A DNA stretch of 64,000 bases from Kitasatospora sp. A2-31 (lineage in GTDB: Bacteria > Actinomycetota > Actinomycetes > Streptomycetales > Streptomycetaceae), in the NCBI RefSeq assembly GCF_022288725.1, contig NZ_JAKNTA010000018.1, positions 1-64,000 of the forward strand. The letters run 5' to 3'. The notes below the pieces were generated by a model that saw nothing but the letters and a program-made list of their open reading frames with translations, ran no database searches and was not told the DNA's origin. This document shows positions 1 through 7,973 of this stretch, piece after piece (position 1 is the stretch's first letter; each line of letters begins with the position of its first letter). Made by a program: the position numbers and the translations under genes.

Positions 1-802
1 CCGCCGCCACCGCCGCGGCGTCCAGGACCGGGGGCCGGACCATGTTCACCATGACCCCGCCCACGGGGAGCGCGGCCTCGCGCAGCTCGGCGAAGCCGTC
101 GACCGTCTCCTGCACCGGCATCTCCTCCAGCAGGGTGACCAGGTGCACCGCGGTCTCCGGGGACTTCAGCACCCGCATCACGGCCTGCGCCTGCGTGTGG
201 ATCGGGCCTATCCGGGCCAACCCGGCCACCTCGGAGTTCACGTTCAGGAACCGGGTGAGCCGGCCGGTCGGCGGCGCGTCCATCACGACGGCGTCGTACG
301 CCAGCCGCCCGTCCGGGCCCTTGCGCCGGGCCGCCTCGCAGGCCTTGCCGGTGAGCAGGACGTCCCGGACGCCGGGCGCGATGGTGGTCGCGAAGTCGAC
401 GAAGCCGACCTTCTGCAGCGCCTTGCCGGCCCGGCCCAGCTTGTAGAACATCTCCAGGTACTCGAGCAGCGCCTGCTCGGTGTCGATGGCCAGGGCGAAG
501 ACCTCGCCGCCGGCCGCCCCGCTCCCGGAGCCGGCACCGGGCAGCCCCAGCTGGGCGCGCGAGACGGAGGCGATCCTGCGCTCCTCGTACGGCAGCGCGG
601 AGATCCCGAACAGCTCGGCGATGCCCTGGCGGCCCTCCACCTCGATCAGCAGGGTCCGCCGGCCCTCGGCGGCCAGCGCCAGGGCCAGTGCCGCGGCCAG
701 GGTGGTCTTCCCGGTGCCGCCCTTGCCACTGACCACGTGCAGCCGTACGCCCTCCCAGTCGGGGTCGCGCCGGGCCGCCTCCTGGCCGGGGGTGCGTGCC
801 AC
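1..802 (-). CDS. ArsA/Get3-family P-loop ATPase (3' end outside window)
   Basis: The coding strand reads from a GTG at 802, preceded by a GGAG box about 5 nt upstream, and stays open to the window edge, so the C-terminus is missing. Residues 26-34 are the deviant Walker A motif GKGGTGKTT typical of ArsA/Get3/MinD ATPases, and further on are DFATTIAPG and a VMDAPPTGRL segment like the ArsA switch II region. In M. tuberculosis the equivalent place holds the paired Get3-like ATPases Rv3679/Rv3680, so a second ATPase gene probably lies to the left. The family couples ATP hydrolysis to handling of a membrane or anionic cargo; the cargo here is unknown. It is divergent from the small gene at 992, sharing a 189-bp promoter region. 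Confidence 0.88.
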   Translation of the reverse strand, partial: MARTPGQEAARRDPDWEGVRLHVVSGKGGTGKTTLAAALALALAAEGRRTLLIEVEGRQGIAELFGISALPYEERRIASVSRAQLGLPGAGSGSGAAGGEVFALAIDTEQALLEYLEMFYKLGRAGKALQKVGFVDFATTIAPGVRDVLLTGKACEAARRKGPDGRLAYDAVVMDAPPTGRLTRFLNVNSEVAGLARIGPIHTQAQAVMRVLKSPETAVHLVTLLEEMPVQETVDGFAELREAALPVGGVMVNMVRPPVLDAAAVAA

Positions 803-979
803 GCTCCGTCTCCGTCCGTCTCCGAGGGCCGGCACCGCTCAGGTGCCCTCCCGCGAGGGTAACCAGGGACCGCGCCGGATGCCGGGAGCATCGGGGGGAC
901 CAGGGCTGAATCATGCCCGGTTTGTGGGCCACCTCACACGCCGGGCCGCGGGCCGCGCCGCCCGCGGGGGCCGCTCGTC

Positions 980-985
980 TAGAGT
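980..985 (+). promoter_or_regulatory. -10 element of a probable leaderless transcript
   Basis: TAGAGT ends 6 nt before the ATG at 992 and no Shine-Dalgarno box precedes that ATG. This is the usual spacing for leaderless actinobacterial genes. The -35 region is not recognisable. Inferred from spacing only. Confidence 0.4.
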
Positions 986-991
986 CTGGCC

Positions 992-1150
992 ATGACCAAG
1001 TGGGAATACATGACGGCGCCCCTGCTCGTGCACGCGACGAAGCAGATCCTGGACAACTTCGGCGAGGACGGCTGGGAGCTCGTCCAGGTCGTGCCGGGCC
1101 CGAACCCGGAGCAGCTGGTGGCCTACTTCAAGCGGGAGAAGAACGCATGA
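992..1150 (+). CDS. Small conserved protein, DUF4177-like
   Basis: A 52-residue protein beginning MTKWEYMTAPLLVHATKQIL, with the GEDGWELVQVV segment typical of DUF4177-type proteins (W-x-Y at the N-terminus, DGWELV in the middle). No enzymatic function is known to me. Its stop overlaps the RidA start by 4 nt (ATGA at 1147-1150), so the two are almost certainly translationally coupled. A small gene in this position next to RidA is a common Streptomyces arrangement. The start is chosen because a -10-like TAGAGT lies 6 nt upstream and the upstream frame has no better start. Confidence 0.82.
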   Translation: MTKWEYMTAPLLVHATKQILDNFGEDGWELVQVVPGPNPEQLVAYFKREKNA

Positions 1151-1617
1151 GCAAGGTCGAGGAGAAGCTCGCCGAGCTGGGCCTGACGCTGCCGCCGGTG
1201 GCCGCTCCGGTCGCCGCCTACGTCCCGGCCCTGCGGACGGGTGAGTTCGTCTTCACCTCCGGCCAGCTGCCGATGGTGGGCGGCAAGCTGCCGAGCACCG
1301 GCAAGGTCGGCGCCGAGGTCACCCCGGAGGAGGCCAAGGAGCTCGCACGGACCTGCGCGCTCAACGCGCTGGCCGCCGTGAAGTCGGTGATCGGCGACCT
1401 GGACCTGATCGAGCGGGTCGTGAAGGTGGTCGGCTTCGTCGCCTCCGCCCCGGACTTCACCGGCCAGCCCGCCGTGATCAACGGCGCCAGCGAGCTGCTC
1501 GGCCAGGTGCTGGGCGAGGCCGGTGTGCACGCCCGCAGCGCGGTCGGCGTCACCGTCCTGCCGCTGGACGCCCCGGTCGAGGTCGAGCTGCAGGTCCGGA
1601 TCAAGCACGAAGCCTGA
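1147..1617 (+). CDS. RidA family protein (YjgF/YER057c/UK114)
   Basis: 156 residues, the usual size for the family. RidA proteins hydrolyse reactive enamine/imine intermediates made by PLP enzymes. Visible family features are GEFVFTSGQLP near the N-terminus, the central ...NALAAVKSVIGDLD... helix and the C-terminal HARSAVGVTVLPLDAPVEVE strand, where the Arg of ARSAVGV fits the conserved substrate-binding arginine. It overlaps the upstream 52-residue gene by 4 nt. The subgroup (deaminating or not) cannot be fixed by eye. Compare Rv3678c in the mycobacterial block. Confidence 0.9.
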   Translation: MSKVEEKLAELGLTLPPVAAPVAAYVPALRTGEFVFTSGQLPMVGGKLPSTGKVGAEVTPEEAKELARTCALNALAAVKSVIGDLDLIERVVKVVGFVASAPDFTGQPAVINGASELLGQVLGEAGVHARSAVGVTVLPLDAPVEVELQVRIKHEA

Positions 1618-1696
1618 GCACGACGCTCGATCACCGGTACCCGAGCGCTGGTGTCCGGGCTTCGGCACCCGAGCCCGGCACCCGAGTCCCGGCACC

Positions 1697-1749
1697 CGTG
1701 CGCCTGAGCCCGTGCGCCTGAGCCCGTGCGCCTGAGCCCGTGCGCCTGA
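1697..1749. repeat. 14-bp tandem repeat, about 3.7 copies
   Basis: The unit CGTGCGCCTGAGCC repeats with an exact period of 14 between the RidA stop and the Nudix gene. It lies in non-coding DNA and is followed by a strong hairpin at 1797. A candidate variable-number repeat. Confidence 0.85.
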
Positions 1750-1796
1750 CCGCGGGCCGTGACCGCGGGCCGGTGGCCGGGGGCACTGTCGATCAC

Positions 1797-1827
1797 GAGG
1801 CGGGGTTGGCCCTTCCAACCCCGCCTC
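1797..1827. terminator. Perfect 13-bp hairpin between RidA and Nudix genes
   Basis: GAGGCGGGGTTGG and its exact complement CCAACCCCGCCTC flank a 5-nt loop. There is no T-tract, as is common in Streptomyces terminators. It ends only 21 nt before the Nudix ATG, so it probably ends RidA transcription. If the Nudix mRNA has a leader, the hairpin could also sit near its start. Confidence 0.7.
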
Positions 1828-1848
1828 CGTGCGCTTAGCATCCGGGGC

Positions 1849-2715
1849 ATGGACCATCGAGCAACGACGCTCCCGATGCCGCCCGGCTGGCCTGCCCGGA
1901 TCCGGGGGGTCGAGTCCGGCGAGCTGACCCCGCCGGTGCCCAAGCCCGCCGCCACCGTGGTGCTGTTGCGGGACGCGGCGGACGGGCCCGAGGCCTATCT
2001 GCTGCGCCGGCGCACGTCGATGGCCTTCGCCGCCGGCATGTACGCCTACCCGGGCGGCGGGGTGGACCCGCGCGACGCCGAGGCGGAACTCGGCTGGGTC
2101 GGCCCCGGCCCCCAGGAGTGGGCCGAGCGGCTCGGGGTGGACGCCGGGACGGCGCAGGCCGTGGTCTGCGCCGCCGTCCGCGAGACCTTCGAGGAGGCCG
2201 GCGTCCTGCTGGCCGGCCCCGATGCGGAGAGCACCGCCGAACCGCGGGACTGGAGCGCCGAGCGCGCCGCGCTGGAAGCCCACGAACTGTCCTTCGCCGA
2301 CTTCCTGCGCAAGCACGGCCTGCTGCTCCGCAGCGACCTGCTGGGCGGCTGGGCCCGCTGGGTCACCCCGGAGTTCGAGGAGCGCCGGTACGACACCTGG
2401 TTCTTCGTGGCCGCCCTGCCGCCGGGCCAGCGGGCCGCGCTGGAGGTCGGCGAGGCCGACCGGGTCACCTGGCTCACCCCGGCCGAGGCGGTCCGGGGCC
2501 GCGAGGAGGGCCGGTTCGGCATGCTGCCGCCCACCGTCACGGTGCTGCGCGAGCTGATGCCGGTGAAGAGCGCCGCCGAGGCGCTGCAGGCGGCCGCGGG
2601 CCGTTCGCTCGATCCGATCCTCGGCCGGGCCGAGGTCCGGGGCGACCGCTTGACGGTTCGCTGGGCCGGGTACGACGAACTGACCATCGACGGACTCTTC
2701 CCCGCCGACGTCTGA
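1849..2715 (+). CDS. Nudix hydrolase (NUDT19-like, long insert before the Nudix helix)
   Basis: 288 residues starting MDHRATTLPMPPGW. The Nudix signature is split: GGG at residues 69-71 is separated by about 40 residues from RETFEEAG at 111-118, whereas the classical box has only five residues after the first Gly. This long insertion resembles NUDT19-like acyl-CoA diphosphatases. The catalytic E-x-x-E-E metal ligands are present. Substrate is not predictable. A TAGCAT -10-like element (1836-1841) ends 7 nt before the ATG, suggesting a leaderless mRNA; an upstream in-frame start at 1759 is rejected because it would run through the hairpin and the -10. Confidence 0.85.
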   Translation: MDHRATTLPMPPGWPARIRGVESGELTPPVPKPAATVVLLRDAADGPEAYLLRRRTSMAFAAGMYAYPGGGVDPRDAEAELGWVGPGPQEWAERLGVDAGTAQAVVCAAVRETFEEAGVLLAGPDAESTAEPRDWSAERAALEAHELSFADFLRKHGLLLRSDLLGGWARWVTPEFEERRYDTWFFVAALPPGQRAALEVGEADRVTWLTPAEAVRGREEGRFGMLPPTVTVLRELMPVKSAAEALQAAAGRSLDPILGRAEVRGDRLTVRWAGYDELTIDGLFPADV

Positions 2716-2769
2716 GCCCCCGGACGCGGCGAGACCGCCGGGCCCGAGGTGTCGACCGGCACCGAACGC

Positions 2770-2842
2770 CGACGCCACCGCCGCTACGACCGCCACCGCC
2801 GACACGACCGAACCGCCGCCACGACCGCCACGACCGCCACCG
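2770..2842. repeat. Degenerate CGACCGCCAC-type low-complexity repeat
   Basis: A run of short imperfect repeats (variants of CGACCGCCAC and CCGCCA) fills most of the 185 bp between the Nudix stop and the next small gene. No gene or hairpin stands out in it. Confidence 0.5.
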
Positions 2843-2900
2843 CCCGAGAAATGCCGACGACGCCGACACCACGGCCGACCCGAGGAAGGACCGACGCCCG

Positions 2901-3077
2901 ATGACCCACAACGACGTGGCTCGCCGGACGGCGCGCGAGATGCCCGCCCGCAGCCTGTACCCGTACGTCCCCGCCTGCGAATCCGCCTCCGTCCCCTTCA
3001 CCGAGGTGGCGCAGCGCGCGATCGTCCGGGCCCTCCCGCTGCGCAGGCTGCAGCGTTCCAGCGAGGGCGGCCGGTGA
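2901..3077 (+). CDS. Small hypothetical protein coupled to the MBL hydrolase
   Basis: 58 residues, MTHNDVARRTAREMPARSLY at the N-terminus and a basic C-terminal end. An AGGAAGGA box lies about 10 nt before the ATG, and the stop overlaps the next gene by 4 nt (GTGA at 3074-3077), a pattern of real coupled genes. The family is not recognised. It has no membrane segment or Cys motif. It could act with the downstream hydrolase. Confidence 0.6.
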   Translation: MTHNDVARRTAREMPARSLYPYVPACESASVPFTEVAQRAIVRALPLRRLQRSSEGGR

Positions 3078-3895
3078 GCGGTCTCCTGCCGGGTGACCCC
3101 GCCGCCGGCATCGGCGGCGAGGCCACCCCACGGGCGGTCTGCGTCCTGGCGCCGAACCCGTCACCGATGACGCTGGACGGCACCAACACCTGGCTGCTCT
3201 CCGAGCCCGGCTCGGACCTCGCGGTGGTGATCGACCCGGGGCCGCTGCACGAGGGCCACCTGCGCCGGGTGATCGAGACCGCCGAGCAGCAGGGCAAGCG
3301 CGTCGCGCTGACCCTGCTCACGCACGGCCACGCCGACCACTCCGAGGGCGCCGCGCGGTTCGCCGAGCTCACCCGGACCGAGGTCCGCGCACTGGACCCG
3401 GCGCACCGGCTCGGTTCCGAGGGCCTGACCGGCGGCCAGCGGCTGGACGTCGGTGGCCTGGACCTGCGGGTGATCGCGACTCCGGGCCACACCTCCGACT
3501 CGCTGACCTTTCACCTGCCGGCCGACGGCGCGATCCTCACCGGCGACACGGTCCTCGGGCGGGGCACCACGATGGTCGCCCACCCCGACGGCCGGCTCGG
3601 CGACTACCTGGACTCGCTGCGCCACCTGCACACCATGGCCGCCGAGCACGGCGTCCGGACCGTGCTGCCCGGTCACGGGCCGGTGCTCGCGGATGCGCTG
3701 GGCGCCGTCGACTACTACCTCGCGCACCGGGCGGGCCGGCTGGCCCAGGTCGAGACGGCCGTCGAGGCGGGCTGCCGGACGGCGTACGAGGTGGTGGCCC
3801 GGGTCTACGCGGACGTGGACCGGGCGCTCTGGCCGGCGGCCGAGCTGTCGGTCCTGGCCCAGCTCCAGTACCTGGAGGACCACGGGCTGATCTGA
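3074..3895 (+). CDS. Metallo-beta-lactamase-fold hydrolase (LACTB2/glyoxalase II-like)
   Basis: 273 residues from a GTG overlapping the preceding gene. The zinc-binding signature THGHADHSEGA (HxHxDH) is present, followed by the conserved ATPGHTSDS histidine, the GDTVLG aspartate and the LPGHGP histidine, giving a complete two-metal site. The C-terminal helical part resembles the LACTB2-like subgroup (compare Rv3677c next to crp in mycobacteria). Members include RNases and thioester hydrolases, so the substrate is unknown. It ends at a strong bidirectional terminator shared with crp. Confidence 0.88.
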   Translation: MSGLLPGDPAAGIGGEATPRAVCVLAPNPSPMTLDGTNTWLLSEPGSDLAVVIDPGPLHEGHLRRVIETAEQQGKRVALTLLTHGHADHSEGAARFAELTRTEVRALDPAHRLGSEGLTGGQRLDVGGLDLRVIATPGHTSDSLTFHLPADGAILTGDTVLGRGTTMVAHPDGRLGDYLDSLRHLHTMAAEHGVRTVLPGHGPVLADALGAVDYYLAHRAGRLAQVETAVEAGCRTAYEVVARVYADVDRALWPAAELSVLAQLQYLEDHGLI

Positions 3896-3971
3896 CCGGC
3901 CCGGGCGCGCCCGAGGCCCTGTCCGGTCCTGGGCGGCGCACCCACCCGCGCGTACGGGTTCCCGGACGTGC

Positions 3972-4009
3972 GCGAGGGCCCGCACACCGGGTGGTGTGCG
4001 GGCCCTCGC
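3972..4009. terminator. Perfect 17-bp hairpin between MBL hydrolase and crp
   Basis: GCGAGGGCCCGCACACC is followed by the loop GGGT and its exact complement. It sits between two convergent genes, 76 nt past the MBL stop and 43 nt past the crp stop, so it can terminate both. Confidence 0.85.
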
Positions 4010-4052
4010 GGTGGACCGGGTCGGCAGCCGGCCGATGGCCGGACGGGTGCGG

Positions 4053-4727
4053 TCAGCGCGAACGGCGCGAGAGCCGCTCGACGTCCATCAGGACCACGGC
4101 ACGCGCCTCCAGCTTCAGCCAGCCGCGGCCGGCGAAGTCGGCGAGCGCCTTGTTGACCGTCTCGCGGGAGGCGCCGACCAGCTGGGCCAGCTCCTCCTGG
4201 GTGAGGTCGTGGGCGACGTGGATGCCCTCCTCGGACTGCACGCCGAAGCGGCGGGAGAGGTCCAGCAGGGCCTTGGCGACGCGCCCGGGCACGTCGGAGA
4301 AGACCAGGTCGGACATCACGTCGTTGGTCCGGCGGAGGCGGCGGGCGATGGCCCGCAGCAGCGCGATCGACACCTCGGGCCGGGCGTGCAGCCAGGGCTG
4401 GAGGTCACCGTGGCCGAGGCCCAGCAGCTTGACCTCGGTCAGCGCGCTGGCGGTGGCGGTGCGCGGGCCCGGGTCGAAGAGCGACAGCTCGCCGATCATC
4501 TCGCTGGGGCCCAGGACGGCGAGCATGTTCTCGCGGCCGTCCGGCGAGGCGCGGTGCAGCTTGACCTTGCCCTCGGCGACGACGTAGAGCCGGTCGCCGG
4601 GGTCGCCCTCGTGGAACAGCGACTCACCGCGGGCGAGGGTGACCTCGGTCATGGAAGCGCGCAGCTCGCCGGCCTGTTCGTCGTCGAGTGCCGCGAAGAG
4701 TGCGGCGCGCCGCAGAACGTCGTCCAC
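4053..4727 (-). CDS. crp: Cyclic AMP receptor protein Crp
   Basis: 224 residues, the length I recall for S. coelicolor Crp. The N-terminal cyclic-nucleotide domain contains GDRLYVVAEGKVKLHR and the phosphate-binding cassette GELSLFDPGPRTATA. The C-terminal winged helix contains TQEELAQLVGASRETVNKAL as recognition region. The GTG at 4727 is chosen because AAGGAGG sits 6 nt upstream; the ATG 33 codons further upstream would leave this box internal. Crp controls germination, development and carbon metabolism in Streptomyces. A consensus-type Crp site lies before acs in this same window. Confidence 0.95.
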   Translation of the reverse strand: MDDVLRRAALFAALDDEQAGELRASMTEVTLARGESLFHEGDPGDRLYVVAEGKVKLHRASPDGRENMLAVLGPSEMIGELSLFDPGPRTATASALTEVKLLGLGHGDLQPWLHARPEVSIALLRAIARRLRRTNDVMSDLVFSDVPGRVAKALLDLSRRFGVQSEEGIHVAHDLTQEELAQLVGASRETVNKALADFAGRGWLKLEARAVVLMDVERLSRRSR

Positions 4728-4784
4728 GTGCTTCCTCCTTCTCGGCCGCCCGGCGATCAAGCCGACCGGCGCAAGTTCCGTACA

Positions 4785-4798
4785 GTGCTCTGCATCAC
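4785..4798. promoter_or_regulatory. Possible weak Crp-like site upstream of crp
   Basis: GTG-N8-CAC (GTGCTCTGCATCAC on the + strand) lies 58-71 nt upstream of the crp start. The Streptomyces consensus is GTG-N6-G-N-CAC; the internal G is A here on either strand, so this is only a partial match. Autoregulation is possible but unproven. Confidence 0.25.
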
Positions 4799-4932
4799 CA
4801 AGCATGGCGCATGTCGCTCCGATCATATGAGGAGGGGGTGTGCCGAGGTGTGCTGCGCGGGGCCATTCGTACCGCCGGTCCGGCCGGCGCGGAGGGGCGA
4901 CGGGCGCCGGATTCGCCCGCTTTCGCGCGGAT

Positions 4933-5943
4933 TCAGCCGGCGGCGCGTGCCGGGTCGAGCAGCGCGTCGGCGACGGCGGTCCGGGCGTAGAGGACGGCGT
5001 GGCCGGCCCGGTGGGCGCTGGTCAGTCCGGCCGCGCGCAGGGCGGTGAGGTGCTGGGACACCCCGGGGGCGGAGAGCCCCGTCCGGCGGGCCAGCTCGGT
5101 GGTGGAGGCCGGCGAGTCCAGTTCGGCGAGCAGCCGGGCCCGGGACCGGCCGAGCACGGCGGCGAGTGCACCGGCGTGCTCGTCGGAGCCGGCGCCCGGG
5201 CGGCGCTCCCACAGTGCGGCGGTGCCGCGGGCCGGGTAGGCGAGCTGCGGCGGATCCGGCGGCAGCGAGCGGGTCAGGACGCGCGGCCAGGCGAACGCGG
5301 ACGGGACCAGCAGCAGCCCCTCCGCGGCGTCGATCCGCTCGACCGCGCAGTGCCGCTGCTCCAGCCGCAGCGCGTCGCCGTCCCAGTGGACCGTCTCGTG
5401 CAGGTCGTCGAGGACCCGCGCGGTGCCGTGCTCGACGGCCTGCCGGGCCCGGTGGAAGACGTCAGCCTCCAGTACCGCACGGATCCGGGCCCAGTACGGG
5501 GCCAGCGCCAGCTCCCAGTACGCCTCGATCTCGGCGACCACCCGGGGCAGCTGGCCCGCCGGGTCCCGGTACAGCGGGCCGAGCCGGGCCGGCAGCCGTC
5601 CGCCCTGCTCGGCCGCGACGTGGTCGAGGTCGGTCCGGACCTGTCCCGCGGCGGTGGCGCCGATCGCGGTCAGCTCCTCGGCGAGCGCGGGGGAGGGGCC
5701 GGTCGGCGTCGGGTTCAGGAAGTCGGGCAGGTGGCCGGTGGCCGGGACCATCGCGGCGAGCCGACCGCGGTCCAGCCCGGCGGCGGCCAACCGGGGCCGG
5801 ACCTGCTCGGCCCAGCGGCGGTGCAGGGCGGGCGCGGGCGCGTGGGCCAGGGCACGGAGGCTGGTCACGACCTCCCACATGGGGGAGACGGCGAACCGGG
5901 TCTGGGCCAGGTCGTTCGCCGAGAACGCCAGCGCGGTCCGCAT
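4933..5943 (-). CDS. ArsR-type winged-helix regulator with N-terminal DUF5937-like domain
   Basis: 336 residues. The N-terminal 230 or so residues (MRTALAFSANDLAQTRFAVS...) match the DUF5937-type domain often fused to ArsR helix-turn-helix regions in actinobacteria. The C-terminal 80 residues hold the HTH: ARLLAELDSPASTTELARRT followed by APGVSQHLTALRAAGL. No ArsR metal-binding Cys motif is seen, so the signal is probably not a metal. A GGAGGAGAG box lies about 10 nt before the ATG. It is transcribed away from the PEP-mutase-family gene at 6252, which may be its target. Confidence 0.82.
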   Translation of the reverse strand: MRTALAFSANDLAQTRFAVSPMWEVVTSLRALAHAPAPALHRRWAEQVRPRLAAAGLDRGRLAAMVPATGHLPDFLNPTPTGPSPALAEELTAIGATAAGQVRTDLDHVAAEQGGRLPARLGPLYRDPAGQLPRVVAEIEAYWELALAPYWARIRAVLEADVFHRARQAVEHGTARVLDDLHETVHWDGDALRLEQRHCAVERIDAAEGLLLVPSAFAWPRVLTRSLPPDPPQLAYPARGTAALWERRPGAGSDEHAGALAAVLGRSRARLLAELDSPASTTELARRTGLSAPGVSQHLTALRAAGLTSAHRAGHAVLYARTAVADALLDPARAAG

Positions 5944-6251
5944 CGACGCGCTCTCCTCCTCTGTCTCCGGTCAGGCCCTGGTTCGGACCCGGGGCGTCGG
6001 GTTCCGGGGTATCGGGGCCTCGGGGTATCGGGCTCCGGGGCGTCGGGCCTTGGGCCTTGGGGCGTCGCGCTCCATGGGCCACCCATGATTCGGCCTCAGC
6101 TTAATCAATGGAGAGCGGGCCGCATCGGGCACAGGATTCCGACCAGGGCCGGTCGGCAGCCTCGCACCCGCCCGCAGACCGAAGCACCCGAAGTCCCGAA
6201 GCGCCTGCAGACCCGCTCTCCACCCGCAGACCCGAAAGACGGTGACCCCGC
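5944..6251. other. 308-bp divergent intergenic region with short direct repeats
   Basis: Between the ArsR-type regulator and the PEP-mutase-family gene. About 5986-6070 consists of near-repeats of CCGGGGTATCGGG / CTCGGGGTATCGGG / CCGGGGCGTCGGG. They could be regulator half-sites or simple low-complexity DNA. No ORF is credible here. Confidence 0.4.
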
Positions 6252-7091
6252 ATGTCCACTGACGCCACCCTCCCCACCACGAAGCTCCGCGAGCACGCCC
6301 TGCGGCTGCGCAAGCTGGTGGCCGAGGGCGTGCTCGTCCTGCCGAACGCCTGGGACGCCGGCAGCGCCGCCGTGATCGCCTCGGCCGGCGCGGCCGCCGT
6401 CGCCACCACCAGCGGCGGCGTCTCCTGGTCGCTCGGCCGCGGCGACGGCCAGCAGCTCGGCCGGGAGGACATGGCGGCGGCGGCCCGCCGGATCACCGCG
6501 GCCGTCGACCTGCCGGTCACCGTCGACGCCGAGGGTGGCTACGGACCGGGGCCGGACGATGTCGCCGACACCGTCCGGGCACTGGTCGCGGCAGGTGCGT
6601 CCGGCGTCAACCTGGAGGACTCGGCGGCTCCCGGCGGACCGCTCTTCCCGGTGGCCGAGCAGGCCGTACGGCTGCGCGCGGCCCGGGAGGCGGCCGCCGA
6701 GGCGGGCCTGCCGGAGCTGGTGGTCAACGCCCGGACGGACGTCTTCCTCTTCGGCCTGGGCGGCTTGGACGACGTCCTGCTCCGCGCCGAGGCGTACGCG
6801 GAGGCCGGCGCGGACGGGCTCTTCGTTCCCGGCCTGCTGGATCTCGACGTGCTGGCCCGGCTGACCGCCGCCACCCCGCTGCCGGTGAACGCGATGGCCG
6901 TGGCCGGCGGTCCGGGCGTCGCCGAACTCGCCGCCGCCGGGGTGCGGCGGATCAGCGTGGGCACCGGGCTGGCACAGGCCGCGTACACCGCCGCCCGGCG
7001 GGCCGCCGCCGAACTGCTGGGCGCGGGCACGCTGACGGAGCTGGACGGTTCGCTCGGCTTCGGCGAGCTGGACGCGCTCCACCGGCGCTGA
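6252..7091 (+). CDS. Isocitrate lyase/PEP mutase superfamily enzyme
   Basis: 279 residues with the (beta/alpha)8 features of the superfamily: LPNAWDAGSAAVIASAGAAA near the N-terminus, the metal/substrate loop TVDAEGGYG (D-E pair) and GVNLEDS (E-D pair), then NARTDVF. The KKCGH catalytic Cys loop of isocitrate lyase is absent, so this is one of the widespread oxaloacetate-hydrolase/PEP-mutase-like proteins of unknown substrate. It is monocistronic, divergent from an ArsR-type regulator and followed by a hairpin at 7099. Confidence 0.86.
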   Translation: MSTDATLPTTKLREHALRLRKLVAEGVLVLPNAWDAGSAAVIASAGAAAVATTSGGVSWSLGRGDGQQLGREDMAAAARRITAAVDLPVTVDAEGGYGPGPDDVADTVRALVAAGASGVNLEDSAAPGGPLFPVAEQAVRLRAAREAAAEAGLPELVVNARTDVFLFGLGGLDDVLLRAEAYAEAGADGLFVPGLLDLDVLARLTAATPLPVNAMAVAGGPGVAELAAAGVRRISVGTGLAQAAYTAARRAAAELLGAGTLTELDGSLGFGELDALHRR

Positions 7092-7098
7092 CACCTCG

Positions 7099-7122
7099 CC
7101 TGCGGCCCGCCGAGGCCGCAGG
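7099..7122. terminator. 9-bp hairpin after the PEP-mutase-family gene
   Basis: CCTGCGGCC and GGCCGCAGG flank a 6-nt loop, 8 nt past the stop at 7091. The convergent TetR gene ends at 7187, so it may serve both strands. GC-rich GGCGGCGAGGCCC direct repeats follow. Confidence 0.6.
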
Positions 7123-7186
7123 GCGCTGAGCCCGCGGGCGGCGAGGCCCCGGGCGGCGAGGCCCGGCGCGCCGCCCGGGGAGCGTC

Positions 7187-7867
7187 CTACGCCTCGGGGT
7201 GCCCGGCCGTCGCGCCCGGCGCCGGATGGGGCAGCTCGGCGAGGGGCCCCGTCCCCGCCGGCAGGCCGAGGACGCGCCGCATCGCCCGCCGGGCGCGCTC
7301 GGCCGCGGCTCCGTCCCGGTACAGCTGCCGGGCGTGGTTGAGCGCGAGCACCTGGCCGGTGAGTTCGAACACCAGCTGCTCGGCGTCCGGATCGCCGGGC
7401 AGCTGCCCGGCGGCGATCGCCAGCTCGGCCTGCCGCCGCAGCTCCCGCTGCCAGACGGCGTTCTTGGCGGCGACGGCGGAGCGGACCGGGCCGCTCTCCC
7501 GGTCGTCGAACTCGGCGGTGACGGTGGTGAAGAAGCAACCGCCCGGCAGCAGTTCGCGTTCCAGGTAGGAGATCCAGGCCTCGCACCGGACCAGCAGCCG
7601 GGGCAGCCCGGGAGCCGCACCGGCCGCATCCGCCCGGCGCACCACCTCGCGGACGAAGAGGGCCACCGCCTCGTCGACGACGGCGAGCTGCAGGCTCTCC
7701 TTGGTGCCGAAGTGGCCGAGCACGCCGGACTTGCTCATCGCCAGGTCAGTGGCGAGCCGCCCGATGGTCAGGCCCTCCAGCCCCTCGACCGAGGCGAGGT
7801 CCAGGCCGCGGCGCAGGATCGCGGTTCGGGTCCGGCGGGTGTCGGCGACGGATCTTCTGGGGCTCAC
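7187..7867 (-). CDS. TetR/AcrR-family transcriptional regulator
   Basis: 226 residues from the GTG at 7867. The N-terminal HTH spans roughly residues 18-58 (ILRRGLDLASVEGLEGLTIG, then MSKSGVLGHFGTKESLQLAV). The C-terminal domain resembles the TetR_C_6/YjdC-type ligand domain with GGCFFTTVTAEFDDR. TACACT (7874-7879) ends 6 nt before this GTG, a leaderless pattern; the ATG 24 nt further upstream would include the -10 and is rejected. A perfect palindrome at 7896-7919 lies between it and the divergent FabH-like gene, which is its likely target. Confidence 0.88.
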   Translation of the reverse strand: MSPRRSVADTRRTRTAILRRGLDLASVEGLEGLTIGRLATDLAMSKSGVLGHFGTKESLQLAVVDEAVALFVREVVRRADAAGAAPGLPRLLVRCEAWISYLERELLPGGCFFTTVTAEFDDRESGPVRSAVAAKNAVWQRELRRQAELAIAAGQLPGDPDAEQLVFELTGQVLALNHARQLYRDGAAAERARRAMRRVLGLPAGTGPLAELPHPAPGATAGHPEA

Positions 7868-7895
7868 CGCGCCAGTGTAGCCAGCGCGCACACTT

Positions 7896-7919
7896 TAGCG
7901 TCCGATCGTTCGGACGCTA
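7896..7919. promoter_or_regulatory. Perfect TetR-type operator palindrome
   Basis: TAGCGTCCGA and its exact complement TCGGACGCTA flank a central TCGT. The palindrome overlaps a TATAGT -10 element (7918-7923) for the FabH-like gene and lies just upstream of TACACT for the TetR gene. Binding would therefore block both divergent promoters. Seen directly; the assignment to this TetR is inference. Confidence 0.8.
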
Positions 7920-7973
7920 TAGTCACCGGCGTGACACCCCGTCATGCGTGACGCCACCCGTGAAGGAGCAGGC

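Noticed and set aside
1123..2805. Long minus-strand open frame of 560 codons across RidA and the Nudix gene
   Set aside because: It is the antisense shadow of two clear genes; the protein is His/Arg/Gly/Ala-rich low complexity with no domain.
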